Part shown: positions 15,522 through 23,738 of the stretch, one piece after another
Layout: every line of letters starts with the position of its first letter
Numbering within the stretch: the stretch's first letter is position 1
NCBI GenBank assembly: GCA_964537875.1
Contig: CAZIDN010000040.1
Coordinates: 1 to 33,683 of the forward strand
Direction of reading: 5' to 3'
From: JAPKZH01 sp964537875
GTDB taxonomy: Bacteria > Acidobacteriota > Aminicenantia > Aminicenantales > UBA4085
Length of the DNA: 33,683 bases
Notes under the pieces: generated by a model
Seen by the model: only the letters and a program-made list of their open reading frames with translations
Databases searched by the model: none
What the model was told of the DNA's origin: nothing
Translations under genes and position numbers: made by a program

Positions 15522-17282
15522 CTATTTTTTCTCTTCCTGGGGCTTGAGCTTGTTGTATTCCACCAGGGCTTTGAGGTACCAGTCCGGGAAGGGCAGGGCG
15601 TTGCGCTTTCTCGTTTTGGCGTCATAAATCCAGAGGTGGTTATACTTGACCAGCATCTGATTGCCCAATTCCCACCAGGCGTTGATGACCAAGTTGGCAT
15701 TGTTGATGCAATATTCGGTTAGATACTGCCGGGCCTGGGCCGGGTCCTCCTGGTAGAGCGCGGAAGCGTATTTATCGATCTGAAGCGTCCTGTCTACCGC
15801 CGATTTTTCCCACTCCTTCTGAGCTTCCCTAACGTCCTGGATGCCCAGCGAATAGACCACCTGGGTGTGAAAATCGACATAATCGAACGCCCAGCGCGCC
15901 GATTCCCTGCTGAATTCCCAATGATCTCCGATCTCGAAGGACCTCGGGATCTCGGTGATGCCTGCGTAAAAGGGCATGAAGCAGGATGTGTCCTGGGCGC
16001 CGAAGGCCAGCCAGACGATCCCGCCGATGGGGTTGGGGAGCCAGCCGCGGGCCTGGGTGACTGTGACGTACTCGGCCCGGTTGACGCTGATGATGCGGGA
16101 TGTGTTGTACTGCTTGCCTTCGAGCTTGAAGCCGTAGGGCAGGAAGTTCGGGTTGGCGAACGGTCCGCCCTGGAGGCCACGGGCCGGGTCGAAGATCGTG
16201 CCCTCGCATTTATCGCGGGTCATTTGCATGATGTCGTAGACGGAGTATTTCTTGTCGGCCTTGACAGAGAAGGGAAGGTCCATGTTTGGGGTCTCAGGGC
16301 CCAAGTTCTTGGACGGCGCGACGATGTTGAAGAACCTCCAAAGCCGGACGCGGTTGCCGTTAGTCCCGGTGGCGCTCACTTCGTTCGGCGAGTAGGCCCG
16401 CTTCCAGTTGAAGGGCTTGCCGCTCTTGGCATCGTAGAGCTTCTGCTCGACGGCGAAGGAAATGACGTTGGGCGAGGCCATGAAATAATCTTTGTTGTTC
16501 AGGTCGATCTCGCCGATGCGGGATTCGTTGGGGCAAACGCTGACGTGATCGTCCGGGACCCTCTGGGCGCACCAAACGGCGCCGGGCTTTCCGCTCTGCG
16601 GCGTCCACAGCGGGCCGACGGGCATGATCTCGAACAACCAGACTTCTTTCGGGTCGGCCACGGCCAGCATTTCTCCCGTATCGGTAAACCCGTAGCCATA
16701 TTTCTCTCCCAGCTCGCCCATGATTTTAATAGCCTCGCGGGCGGTCTTAGCCCGTTCCATGGCGAGCAGTGTCAGCATCGTAATGTCGAACTTGGGGGTC
16801 GGCGTCTGGTTTTCCATTTTTTTCTGGCAGCCGATCGTGGACTCGCCGATGGACACCTGCAGGTCGTTCATGTAGCCGAACGCGCCGTGGATGTATCCGT
16901 ACGTATGGGGAACCTCAGGAATTTCGAGACCCGTGAAATTGTCGGTGACTCTGTCCCACTTCAACCCGGTGCTGGGGGGAATCGTCCCAAACTGGTCGAT
17001 GTGGTAGATCCTGCGCTTGTCTTCCGGCTTATGGTCGGCGGCCGGGATATAGCGGAAGGTCCAGTCGCACAAGCCGCAATCGCAGGTGTGGGTGGTCATG
17101 ACCGAGCCGTCCACCGAGGCGTCCTTGCCGACCATGATGACCGTGCAGGCCTCCCTGGACAAATCCACGGGCGGACACGTCTCGCACTTTTTCTCTTGCG
17201 GTCCGCTGAAAACGGATGCGCCGAACAGGATGAACAAGATGGCCAGCAGAACACCCATAGCATGCTGTTTTTTGAATCTCAC
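15522..17282 (-). CDS. Secreted C69-family dipeptidase
   Basis: A 586-residue peptidase of family C69 (PepD-like, N-terminal nucleophile fold). A signal peptide covers about residues 1-27. REACTVIMVGKDASVDGS places the catalytic cysteine at C46, which becomes the N-terminal residue after autocleavage in this family, and DGSVMTTHTCDCG follows as usual. Further family segments are GYGFTDTGEMLAVADPKEVWLFEI and the conserved PNESRIGEID region. It would cleave dipeptides or short peptides outside the inner membrane, feeding the amino acid carriers nearby. The start is GTG with a perfect AGGAGG five bases before it; an ATG at codon 9 is less well placed. Confidence 0.88.
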   Translation of the reverse strand: MRFKKQHAMGVLLAILFILFGASVFSGPQEKKCETCPPVDLSREACTVIMVGKDASVDGSVMTTHTCDCGLCDWTFRYIPAADHKPEDKRRIYHIDQFGTIPPSTGLKWDRVTDNFTGLEIPEVPHTYGYIHGAFGYMNDLQVSIGESTIGCQKKMENQTPTPKFDITMLTLLAMERAKTAREAIKIMGELGEKYGYGFTDTGEMLAVADPKEVWLFEIMPVGPLWTPQSGKPGAVWCAQRVPDDHVSVCPNESRIGEIDLNNKDYFMASPNVISFAVEQKLYDAKSGKPFNWKRAYSPNEVSATGTNGNRVRLWRFFNIVAPSKNLGPETPNMDLPFSVKADKKYSVYDIMQMTRDKCEGTIFDPARGLQGGPFANPNFLPYGFKLEGKQYNTSRIISVNRAEYVTVTQARGWLPNPIGGIVWLAFGAQDTSCFMPFYAGITEIPRSFEIGDHWEFSRESARWAFDYVDFHTQVVYSLGIQDVREAQKEWEKSAVDRTLQIDKYASALYQEDPAQARQYLTEYCINNANLVINAWWELGNQMLVKYNHLWIYDAKTRKRNALPFPDWYLKALVEYNKLKPQEEKK

Positions 17283-17621
17283 GGGATCCTCCTTTTTCCG
17301 AAATTCGAATGTCGCAGATAATCAGGCATTTTCTATTCAATAGCCTAAATGCGAAGGGAAAGTCAAATCGGACGCATCTCGATTTCCGTGAAAGCCCAAA
17401 TGGGTCCTGTCACGGACGTGCCCCTAACGCCCTTCGACCTTTTAGAGCCCCCCTTGATTGGTCAAGGGGGTAGGGGGTTTAATATTGCTAATTGAAAATC
17501 TTTTATCATGCTTCTTCTTGCCCACCACTCAGGCGCTTCGGGCGTCGCGGGGCAGCATCCGTGCCACCCATCTAAGTCTTTACTACGGAAATCGAGATGC
17601 TTGCTGGCCATATGAAATGAT
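17283..17621. other. Divergent intergenic region, no gene recognised
   Basis: Between the divergent C69 and gltS genes. It holds a 9-bp perfect hairpin (listed separately) followed by a G-rich TAGGGGGT stretch, and near 17620 the gltS promoter begins. The stretch 17505-17580 is GC-rich and has short open frames on both strands, but no convincing protein or RNA gene. Confidence 0.4.
17449..17470. terminator. Strong hairpin CCCCCTTGA-TTGG-TCAAGGGGG
   Basis: A perfect 9-bp stem with a 4-nt loop, followed on the plus strand by TAGGGGGTTTAATA. No gene on the plus strand reads into it and there is no long T run, so it may be a repeat end rather than a true terminator. Confidence 0.35.
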
Positions 17622-17649
17622 TTGCCGGCGTTTTCGGTTGTGCTATAAT
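17622..17649 (+). promoter_or_regulatory. gltS promoter TTGCCG - 16 bp - TATAAT
   Basis: A perfect -10 TATAAT (17644-17649) with a fair -35 TTGCCG 16 bp upstream, about 55 bp before the gltS start codon. Confidence 0.65.
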
Positions 17650-17703
17650 CGTCAACTCTTCAGGGCATAAACGTGATTTCATATCCGGCGGGAGACATGG
17701 ATC

Positions 17704-18936
17704 GTGCTTAAGCTGAATTTCGTCCACACCCTGGCTTTTTCCGGGATCGTGCTTTTTATCGGCTATTGGATCCGGCGGCTGGTCCCGCCCCTCGCTCGCT
17801 ATAACATCCCCGCCCCGGTGATTGGGGGCCTGCTCGTCGCCGTGGCCACGCTTGTCGCCCGCAATTCCGGATTGACGCTGTTTGAATTCGATATCACGCT
17901 TCGGGATCCCCTGATGATCGCCTTTTTCACGTCGATCGGCTTCGGCGCCAGCTTTTCTCTGTTAAAAGTCGGTGGACCGATGGTCGTGAAATTCTTCCTC
18001 GCGTCCACGGTGTTTGCCATCCTCCAGAATGTCCTCGGCATCCTGCTCGCCCTGCCTTTCAAGCTGCATCCGCTTTTCGGCGTTTTGGCCGGTTCCGTAA
18101 CCTTGACGGGAGGGCCGGCCACGGGCCTGGCGTTTGCCCCGCTTTTTGAGAAGGCCGGAGTTGTCGGGGCCGCCACGATCGCTGTCGCCGCCCCTATGTT
18201 CGGGATTACGTCAGGAGGATTGATCGGCGGTCCGGTCGCGACGTTTCTCATCGACCGGCACCGGTTGAAAAAGCCGCGTCCGGGCCTCCGGCCCATCAAG
18301 TTTGAAACGGCCGCGGAGATCGTCGAACAAAAATTGCCGGAGCCTCAAACGGCCGGGCCCGCCGATGAGGACGAGGAATCCTTTGTCCTGCTCAAGAATT
18401 TCGTCGTGCTCCTCGTCGCCATGTGGGCCGGCTATTGGCTGAGTCAGCTATTCATTTCTCTTGGCTTCACCCTGCCGGCCTATATCGGGGCCATGTTCGT
18501 GGCCGCCTTCATCCGGAATTTCGATGACGTGACACACGCGGTCGGCCTTTCCCAGCGGACAATGGATAATATCGGGCACGTCGCGCTCTCCCTATTCTTA
18601 GCAATGGCGCTCATGACCTTGAAGCTCTGGGACCTGGCCGGTCTCGTCCTTCCCCTGATCGTCATCCTCTGTGCTCAGGTCGTCCTGGTCACCGTTGTCT
18701 GCTTCTGGCCGCTGTTTCAGATCATGGGCCGCGATTATGAATCCGCGGTCATCAGCGGCGGGTTCATCGGTTTCATGCTCGGCACCATGGCCAACTCGAT
18801 GGCCGTTATGAAATCCCTTGTTGAGCGCTACGGGAAGGCCCCCCGCGCCTTTTTGGCGGTGCCCATGGTGGGCGCCTTCCTTGTCGATTTCACCAACGCC
18901 ATGATCATCACCGTATTCCTGAATATCTTCCGGTAA
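17704..18936 (+). CDS. gltS: Sodium/glutamate symporter, GltS family
   Basis: A 410-residue inner-membrane carrier with about 11-12 hydrophobic segments in two inverted halves, of normal length for GltS (sodium:glutamate symporter, ESS family). Family features include VPPLARYNIPAPVIGGLL near residue 30, the pore-loop-like LTGGPATGLAFAPLFEKAG in the first half, and GFMLGTMANSMAVMKSL in the second. A hydrophilic central loop (about residues 190-225, rich in Glu and Pro) separates the halves. It would import glutamate with sodium. The start is GTG with GGGAG nine bases upstream and a TATAAT promoter. It is followed by a weak GACGG/CCGTC hairpin at 18945-18963. Confidence 0.85.
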   Translation: MLKLNFVHTLAFSGIVLFIGYWIRRLVPPLARYNIPAPVIGGLLVAVATLVARNSGLTLFEFDITLRDPLMIAFFTSIGFGASFSLLKVGGPMVVKFFLASTVFAILQNVLGILLALPFKLHPLFGVLAGSVTLTGGPATGLAFAPLFEKAGVVGAATIAVAAPMFGITSGGLIGGPVATFLIDRHRLKKPRPGLRPIKFETAAEIVEQKLPEPQTAGPADEDEESFVLLKNFVVLLVAMWAGYWLSQLFISLGFTLPAYIGAMFVAAFIRNFDDVTHAVGLSQRTMDNIGHVALSLFLAMALMTLKLWDLAGLVLPLIVILCAQVVLVTVVCFWPLFQIMGRDYESAVISGGFIGFMLGTMANSMAVMKSLVERYGKAPRAFLAVPMVGAFLVDFTNAMIITVFLNIFR

Positions 18937-19006
18937 TCAATTTGGACGGGGTACCCATCCGTCAGCCGAGTGCTGGCGAGCGATTCCCACCAAGTTATTT
19001 CGTATT

Positions 19007-19180
19007 TTAGAAGTCCGGGTCGGTGATCTTCTTGACCGTCCATGTTCCGTATTTTTCGAGCTGCTTCCTGATCTCTGCCGCCTTGCCGACGACGACCAGG
19101 ACGAAATCCGTTTCAGGAAGGAGCTTTGCGGCGCCCTCTTTGGCCTCCCCCGGGACGAGGGCCTGGACCTTTTTGTGCCC
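19007..19180 (-). pseudogene. C-terminal tail of an M16-family zinc peptidase
   Basis: Directly after the stop codon of the SNF transporter, and in the same frame, the minus strand continues with about 57 codons and no start: HKKVQALVPGEAKEGAAKLL, then FVLVVVGKAAEIRKQLEKYG and a stop after KKITDPDF. The 'LVVVGKAAEI..QLEKYG' ending is typical of the C-terminus of M16 (insulinase/pitrilysin-like) peptidases. All of the zinc-binding and most of the C-terminal domain are missing. A deletion has brought the tail against the transporter gene. Confidence 0.7.
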
Positions 19181-20905
19181 TTAAGGCTTGACGGCTTCTT
19201 TTTCCGCTTCCCTTTTCTTCCAGATTTTCCGGACCATGGTCACGACGGCGATGATGATCAGGAGAAATAAGACTCTGATTGCCCAGCGGAAGGGACGGCT
19301 GGCTATTTCCAACTCGTCCGTGGCAAAAGAGACGACTTTCCCCTTTTTCATGAGGAATGTTCCCACGGCGTCTTGGATCGTCCAAACGACTAAAATCACC
19401 AGGATATAGGCAGGCGTGATGTATTTGAAGACGAATTTAAAGAACCTGGGAACCTTGATATCCGCCCCTTTGTGCAGCTCGGTCCAGCCCTTTTTAACCC
19501 CGAAGATCCAGGAGAAGACGATGATTTCTAAAACCCCGAAAAGCACGATGCCCAGAGTCCCGGCCCAGAAGTCCAACTCGTCGAGGACTCCGTATTTAAA
19601 GAAGAAAACCACGAACAGAATGGCCGCCATGATCCAACCGAAGAGCGTGTTGACGGCGGTTTTGCGCTCCATCTTGAACTCGTCCATCAGGAAGGCGACG
19701 AGCGGCTGGAGGAAGGCCACCGACGTCGTGATCCCGGCGATGAACAAGAGACCGAACCACATGAAGCCAAAGAGCTGGCCCAGCGGGATTTTCTGGAAGA
19801 TGAGGGGAAGAGATACGAATCCGAGATTGAACGCGCCGCCGTTGGCGATCTCTTGAGTCTGGGTGAGACCGAAGAAGGCCACGGCCACGGGGATGGCGAT
19901 CGTTCCTCCTAGAATCACCTCGGCAAACTCGTTGACCGAAGAAGTGGCCAGCCCGTTCAAGGTGATATCATCCTGCTCCCGGACATAGGAGGCATAGGTA
20001 TGGATCATGCCCTGGCCCAGGCTGAGTGTAAAAAAGATCTGTCCGGCGGCGACAAGCCAGACATTGGCCCGGGTGAGCTGGCTGAGGTCGGGATTCCAGA
20101 TAAATCCCATGCCGTTGGCGACATTCCAATCCGGATGGGAGGGATCGGGCGCTCCGAGGGTCAGAACCCTGATGACGAGAGCGATGCCGAATAGAAAGAG
20201 CAGGGGCATGCCATACTTGGCCAGGACTTCGATGCCTTTGGCGATGCCGCGGGAGAGAAACATATAATTCAAGGCCAGGCATATAGCCAGAAAGATCAGG
20301 ACTGGAAGAATGTTGGAGAAGTATTGATTGGATTCAACCCCTTGAAATCCCTTCAGAAAAGCAGTCATGGATTCTGACGAAGTGATCCCGAAATATTTGC
20401 TCGTGGCCGAGAAGAACGCGTATCCCAGGGTCCAGGACATGATAAAGAGGTAATAAATGGCGATGGCAAAGGGGATAAAAATGCCAAAGGCGCCGATGTA
20501 TTTCGCAGCCGGGTGCTTCCACATAACATGGAACATGCCCGGCGTGGAGCCGTGGCCGTGAGCTCCGCCGTGCCGGCCGATGGCCCACTCGACCCACATC
20601 AAGGGAACTCCCATGAAGATCAGGGCGCAGAAATAGGGGATGAGGAAGGCGCCTCCGCCGTTTTGGGCGGCCTTGACCGGGAAGCGGAGAAAATTGCCGA
20701 GCCCGATGGCGTTTCCCGCCATGGCCAGGACGAGTCCGATACGCGTCGCCCAGCGCTCGCGTTGAACTCCCGGCCCAACGACGGCGGCATGGACTTTTTT
20801 CTTCCCAAACACAACGCGCGTCATACAATACAGGCTAAAGCCGAGGATCGTTCCCCAGCCGAGGACGAGCGATACCCACCCCCAGGATGTCATGCCTTGA
20901 TTCAT
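19181..20905 (-). CDS. Sodium-dependent symporter, SNF (NSS) family
   Basis: A 574-residue carrier of the neurotransmitter:sodium symporter family. GLGNFLRFPVKAAQNGGG in the first helix region is the unwound sodium and substrate site, and VGHGRHGG-like loops and 11-12 hydrophobic segments follow. IFFTLSLGQGMIHTYASYV matches the helix 6 substrate gate. It probably imports an amino acid with sodium. The protein is somewhat longer than typical bacterial members because of an extra C-terminal helix and the basic end KIWKKREAEKEAVKP. The ATG has a perfect AAGGAGG site. The gene stands alone on its strand, followed by the M16 tail. Confidence 0.88.
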   Translation of the reverse strand: MNQGMTSWGWVSLVLGWGTILGFSLYCMTRVVFGKKKVHAAVVGPGVQRERWATRIGLVLAMAGNAIGLGNFLRFPVKAAQNGGGAFLIPYFCALIFMGVPLMWVEWAIGRHGGAHGHGSTPGMFHVMWKHPAAKYIGAFGIFIPFAIAIYYLFIMSWTLGYAFFSATSKYFGITSSESMTAFLKGFQGVESNQYFSNILPVLIFLAICLALNYMFLSRGIAKGIEVLAKYGMPLLFLFGIALVIRVLTLGAPDPSHPDWNVANGMGFIWNPDLSQLTRANVWLVAAGQIFFTLSLGQGMIHTYASYVREQDDITLNGLATSSVNEFAEVILGGTIAIPVAVAFFGLTQTQEIANGGAFNLGFVSLPLIFQKIPLGQLFGFMWFGLLFIAGITTSVAFLQPLVAFLMDEFKMERKTAVNTLFGWIMAAILFVVFFFKYGVLDELDFWAGTLGIVLFGVLEIIVFSWIFGVKKGWTELHKGADIKVPRFFKFVFKYITPAYILVILVVWTIQDAVGTFLMKKGKVVSFATDELEIASRPFRWAIRVLFLLIIIAVVTMVRKIWKKREAEKEAVKP

Positions 20906-20978
20906 TGGTTCCTCCTTGGAAAAGAAAGGCGAAGTGTTTTTGTTATACGGCAGTCTGCAAGGGTCTTTTCGGACGTCA

Positions 20979-21064
20979 TGATCAACAGGAAAAAAAACTT
21001 ATAGCACAGGAAATAAACAATGTCAAAATCAGGGCGAGGGAGGCAGCCAGACTCCTGTTGATCA
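20979..21064. repeat. 11-bp inverted repeat pair flanking about 64 bp
   Basis: TGATCAACAGG (20979-20989) and its exact complement CCTGTTGATCA (21054-21064) lie in the gap between otsB and the SNF gene. This may be a small element or a looping operator for the SNF gene. Confidence 0.4.
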
Positions 21065-21088
21065 AGAATTAGTGATTGCTTTGCCTGT

Positions 21089-21883
21089 CTAGCGCCGTCG
21101 CTGCTTTTTGAATGCTTCTCTTCGAAACAGTGAGATGGCCGAGAGCAAAGCCCTTAAAAATTCCCAGACGCCATCCACATCTTTGAGATGATAGCGGGCA
21201 AACGTATTTTCTCTGTGTCCGACCAGAATCGTGAGGGCGTCCCTGTCAAAAGCCTTAAAAGCATCCTCATCAGTTTGGTCATCGCCGATATAGATCCGCA
21301 ACGTCGTTTCTGTTGGACTGAGCCAGCGGATCAGCTTCTTAACTCCTTGTCCTTTATCCCATTTGATATTCGGCCTTATTTCAAATACCCTCTTGCCTTC
21401 CGTTATTTTCAATGCTCGATGTTTCGATCCCACCTCGCCCTGAACGATTGTTTTCAGCGGGTTCCATAGGGCGGATGCTAGTTGCCTGTAATGAATGCTC
21501 CCTGTCACTCCTTTATCTTCAATAAGTAGACCGGAGAAATTTTGTGTCCTTTCTTGGATCCTTTTTGACGCCGCTCTGAGAATGGGCTTGATTTTTCTTG
21601 CCCCTGGATGAACCCAGTGTCTTTGCCCACAAGAAATCTCCAAGCCATGGTTGCCGATATAGGCGATGCCCTCAAGGCCGACGAGTTTTTGTATCTCGAT
21701 AAGAGACCGCCCGGAGACGATACAGGTAAACACTTTTTCACTCAGGCGCTTCAGGAAACGCCTTCTCGAAGGATGAAGGACGGCCAACTCGGGAGCTTTT
21801 TTTATGGGGACAAGCGTTCCGTCATAATCCAGAAAGAGCAGGATCCGTTCTCCAGGCTTGATCCTCTGGATAATGTCTTTCAT
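21089..21883 (-). CDS. otsB: Trehalose-6-phosphate phosphatase
   Basis: A 264-residue HAD-superfamily phosphatase that removes phosphate from trehalose 6-phosphate. Motif I LFLDYDGTLVP has the nucleophile D19 and the acid D21, SGRS (57-60) is motif II, GNHGLE (77-82) is a family motif, and GDDQTDEDAF (200-209) is motif IV with the magnesium ligands. The length is normal for OtsB. The start overlaps the end of the upstream glycosyltransferase gene by 4 nt (ATGA type), so it is translationally coupled as the last gene of a four-gene trehalose operon. It would finish the route begun by OtsA. Confidence 0.93.
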   Translation of the reverse strand: MKDIIQRIKPGERILLFLDYDGTLVPIKKAPELAVLHPSRRRFLKRLSEKVFTCIVSGRSLIEIQKLVGLEGIAYIGNHGLEISCGQRHWVHPGARKIKPILRAASKRIQERTQNFSGLLIEDKGVTGSIHYRQLASALWNPLKTIVQGEVGSKHRALKITEGKRVFEIRPNIKWDKGQGVKKLIRWLSPTETTLRIYIGDDQTDEDAFKAFDRDALTILVGHRENTFARYHLKDVDGVWEFLRALLSAISLFRREAFKKQRRR

Positions 21884-23100
21884 AGATAGATAATGTCTTT
21901 CTGTTCATAGAGGGAAAGAAAGAGAAGCAGGTAATCCCGGATGTGCCTGGTGATGAGGAAATTGCCTTGAATATGCTGCTTTCCATTCGCTCCGAGCCGT
22001 CTTGCGTATTCCGGCTCGTTCAACAACTGTTTGATCCAAAAAGCGGTTCCTTCGATCGAATGGGTCAAGATGCCGGAAAATTTGTGGCTGATTTGGAGGG
22101 GAATTCCCCCTACGGCCGAGGCGATGACGGGCTTTTCCTTCCAGAGGGCCTCAGCGACTGTCAGGCCGAATCCCTCCTTCAGGGATTTCTGAAGAACAAT
22201 GTTCGAAGCTCTCTGCAGGGCGTTGATTTCCACGTCGCTCCCCGGCGGAAGGAAGAGAATGAAAATATCCGGGTCATTCTCGGCCTCCTTTCGCACATCG
22301 TCGAGGGCTTTCATTCCCTCGGGGTCATCCGTCGCCCCCCCGCCGGCCAGGACAAGCTGGCAATCCATATACTCTTTGACCATCTTGTAGGCTTGAATGA
22401 CCCCCACGGGATCTTTCAGATAATCAAACCTTGAAATCTGGGTGATGATCGGACGTTCTCTATTGATCTTGAACCGTTCGCAAACGGAGTTGATCTGCTC
22501 GTCGGAAAGCTCTTTGTTCTTGTCGCTCAAAGGGTCGATGGAGGGAGAAACGAGCACTTGTCTTATGGTCAGAGGTCTTGAGAAGGCAGGCGCCGAAAAA
22601 ACGGCGCAGTCATAACCCTCAAGGTAGGTCTTTAGAAATTCCCAGACGTCCTTTTTCGGATCGGTAAAATCGATATGACACCGCCAGATCCATTTTCTGC
22701 CGGCCCGGGCTTTTTCTTCGACAAGGGCGATCGGCTGCGGATCGTGGATGAAGTGAATATCCACATCGCGCAGGACCTCTTTGGCGTTCTCCCGGTTGAC
22801 GTCGACAAAATATTCCAGCTCCTCCCGGCCGATGCTTGCCTCGACTCCATGGAGGGCATTATGCAATTTTTTGGTGATATGGAAAAATCTCTCGTCCCCT
22901 TTGATGACGTCCCACCAGACATTGACGCCGAGATCGCGGAGAAGGGGGAGTATCCGGATGAGGATCTCGGCTACGCCTCCTCCGACGGCCGTGGAATTGA
23001 TGTTCTGAACGCTCTTTCCTTTGAGGCGCTCCGCCAGGAGAAACAACTCTTCGACCGTGCTCTCGCCGGCCATCGCGGCGTATTCGTCAATCTTTGACAT
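21880..23100 (-). CDS. treT: TreT-like trehalose synthase (GT4 glycosyltransferase)
   Basis: A 406-residue GT-B glycosyltransferase of family GT4, close to trehalose glycosyltransferring synthase TreT, which joins glucose from a nucleotide sugar to free glucose and can run in reverse. GGGVAE (40-45) binds the sugar in the N-terminal domain, HDPQP (119-123) is typical of TreT and trehalose phosphorylase, QISRFDYLKDP (221-231) opens the second Rossmann domain, and EGFGLTVAE (309-317) is the GT4 EX7E motif. The length matches TreT. It overlaps the DUF5752 gene upstream by 14 nt and otsB downstream by 4 nt. A GGGTGAG ribosome-binding site precedes the ATG. A related GT4 activity in the operon, such as a glucosyl transfer to another acceptor, cannot be excluded. 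Confidence 0.85.
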   Translation of the reverse strand: MSKIDEYAAMAGESTVEELFLLAERLKGKSVQNINSTAVGGGVAEILIRILPLLRDLGVNVWWDVIKGDERFFHITKKLHNALHGVEASIGREELEYFVDVNRENAKEVLRDVDIHFIHDPQPIALVEEKARAGRKWIWRCHIDFTDPKKDVWEFLKTYLEGYDCAVFSAPAFSRPLTIRQVLVSPSIDPLSDKNKELSDEQINSVCERFKINRERPIITQISRFDYLKDPVGVIQAYKMVKEYMDCQLVLAGGGATDDPEGMKALDDVRKEAENDPDIFILFLPPGSDVEINALQRASNIVLQKSLKEGFGLTVAEALWKEKPVIASAVGGIPLQISHKFSGILTHSIEGTAFWIKQLLNEPEYARRLGANGKQHIQGNFLITRHIRDYLLLFLSLYEQKDIIYL

Positions 23101-23734
23101 ATTGGCTCACCCGACGAATGAGATTCTTCCGCAGGCCTTCAAGAGTGATCGTGTAAGGATCGAGACGGGAGATTTCCCGGGCCAATTTTTTCTGCCCAAT
23201 TTCCTCGAGCCAATTGGAAAAGTCGTTTTCTCCCCTTTCCAGCCGGAGCCGGGCTTCGAAAATATGAAAATAGATGGAGTTGATGCTCACTCGCTCGAGA
23301 ATATCGCGAAATTCCTTCAGGTTTTGAGCTTCATAGGAAGTGGGAAGAATGAACGTTCGACACGACATGAAATGAAATTCTTCGCCTTCCTGGCAATCGG
23401 TGTTTCGCGAGTTTTGCTCACGCACGTAGGATTCCAGAGTCTCGATAAACTTTTCCCTCAGGCTCCGGATGCTCCGAAACTTGACGGTATCGACGCTGGC
23501 CAGGCGTTCTCCCAACCTGTCCAGGCTCAGGGAGTTCGTCACCCAGAAGGCAAAGTCATTGGGAGGTTCGGGAGACATATAGTGATGCTGCTGAAGAAAT
23601 CGATGAGTGTGATAATAGATCGAGGACCCGGGGACCTGTCTTACTCCCTGGAGAAGTTCCGCGACGTTTTTGGCCTGCCTTCCCAGGAGCTCGACGAGAT
23701 TCAGCCGTGTGTAAAAGCGGAAACGTTCAGCCAT
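23087..23734 (-). CDS. DUF5752-family protein of trehalose operons
   Basis: A 215-residue soluble protein with no signal or membrane segment. The sequence begins MAERFRFYTRLNLVELLG, followed by SSIYYHTHRFLQQHHYM and the region PNDFAFWVTNSL, then an alpha-helical C-terminal half with NSIYFHIFEARLRL. From memory it is the DUF5752 type, which has no known function and occurs beside trehalose genes. Paired His residues in YYHTHRF and QQHHY could bind a metal. It lies 4 nt after otsA and overlaps treT by 14 nt, so it is made with them. It could be a subunit, regulator or stabiliser of the trehalose enzymes, but no function is established. Confidence 0.75.
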   Translation of the reverse strand: MAERFRFYTRLNLVELLGRQAKNVAELLQGVRQVPGSSIYYHTHRFLQQHHYMSPEPPNDFAFWVTNSLSLDRLGERLASVDTVKFRSIRSLREKFIETLESYVREQNSRNTDCQEGEEFHFMSCRTFILPTSYEAQNLKEFRDILERVSINSIYFHIFEARLRLERGENDFSNWLEEIGQKKLAREISRLDPYTITLEGLRKNLIRRVSQYVKD

Positions 23735-23738
23735 GGCC

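Noticed and set aside
15867..17321. A 484-codon open frame opposite the C69 gene
   Set aside because: Antisense reading of a well-supported peptidase; no recognisable motif and low-complexity composition.
17458..17670. Small plus-strand ORF upstream of gltS
   Set aside because: No ribosome-binding site, odd composition, and it overlaps the gltS promoter.
19007..20905. Programmed stop-codon readthrough joining the SNF carrier to the M16 tail
   Set aside because: No recoding signal is visible, and the tail is clearly the end of an unrelated peptidase; a deletion junction is simpler.
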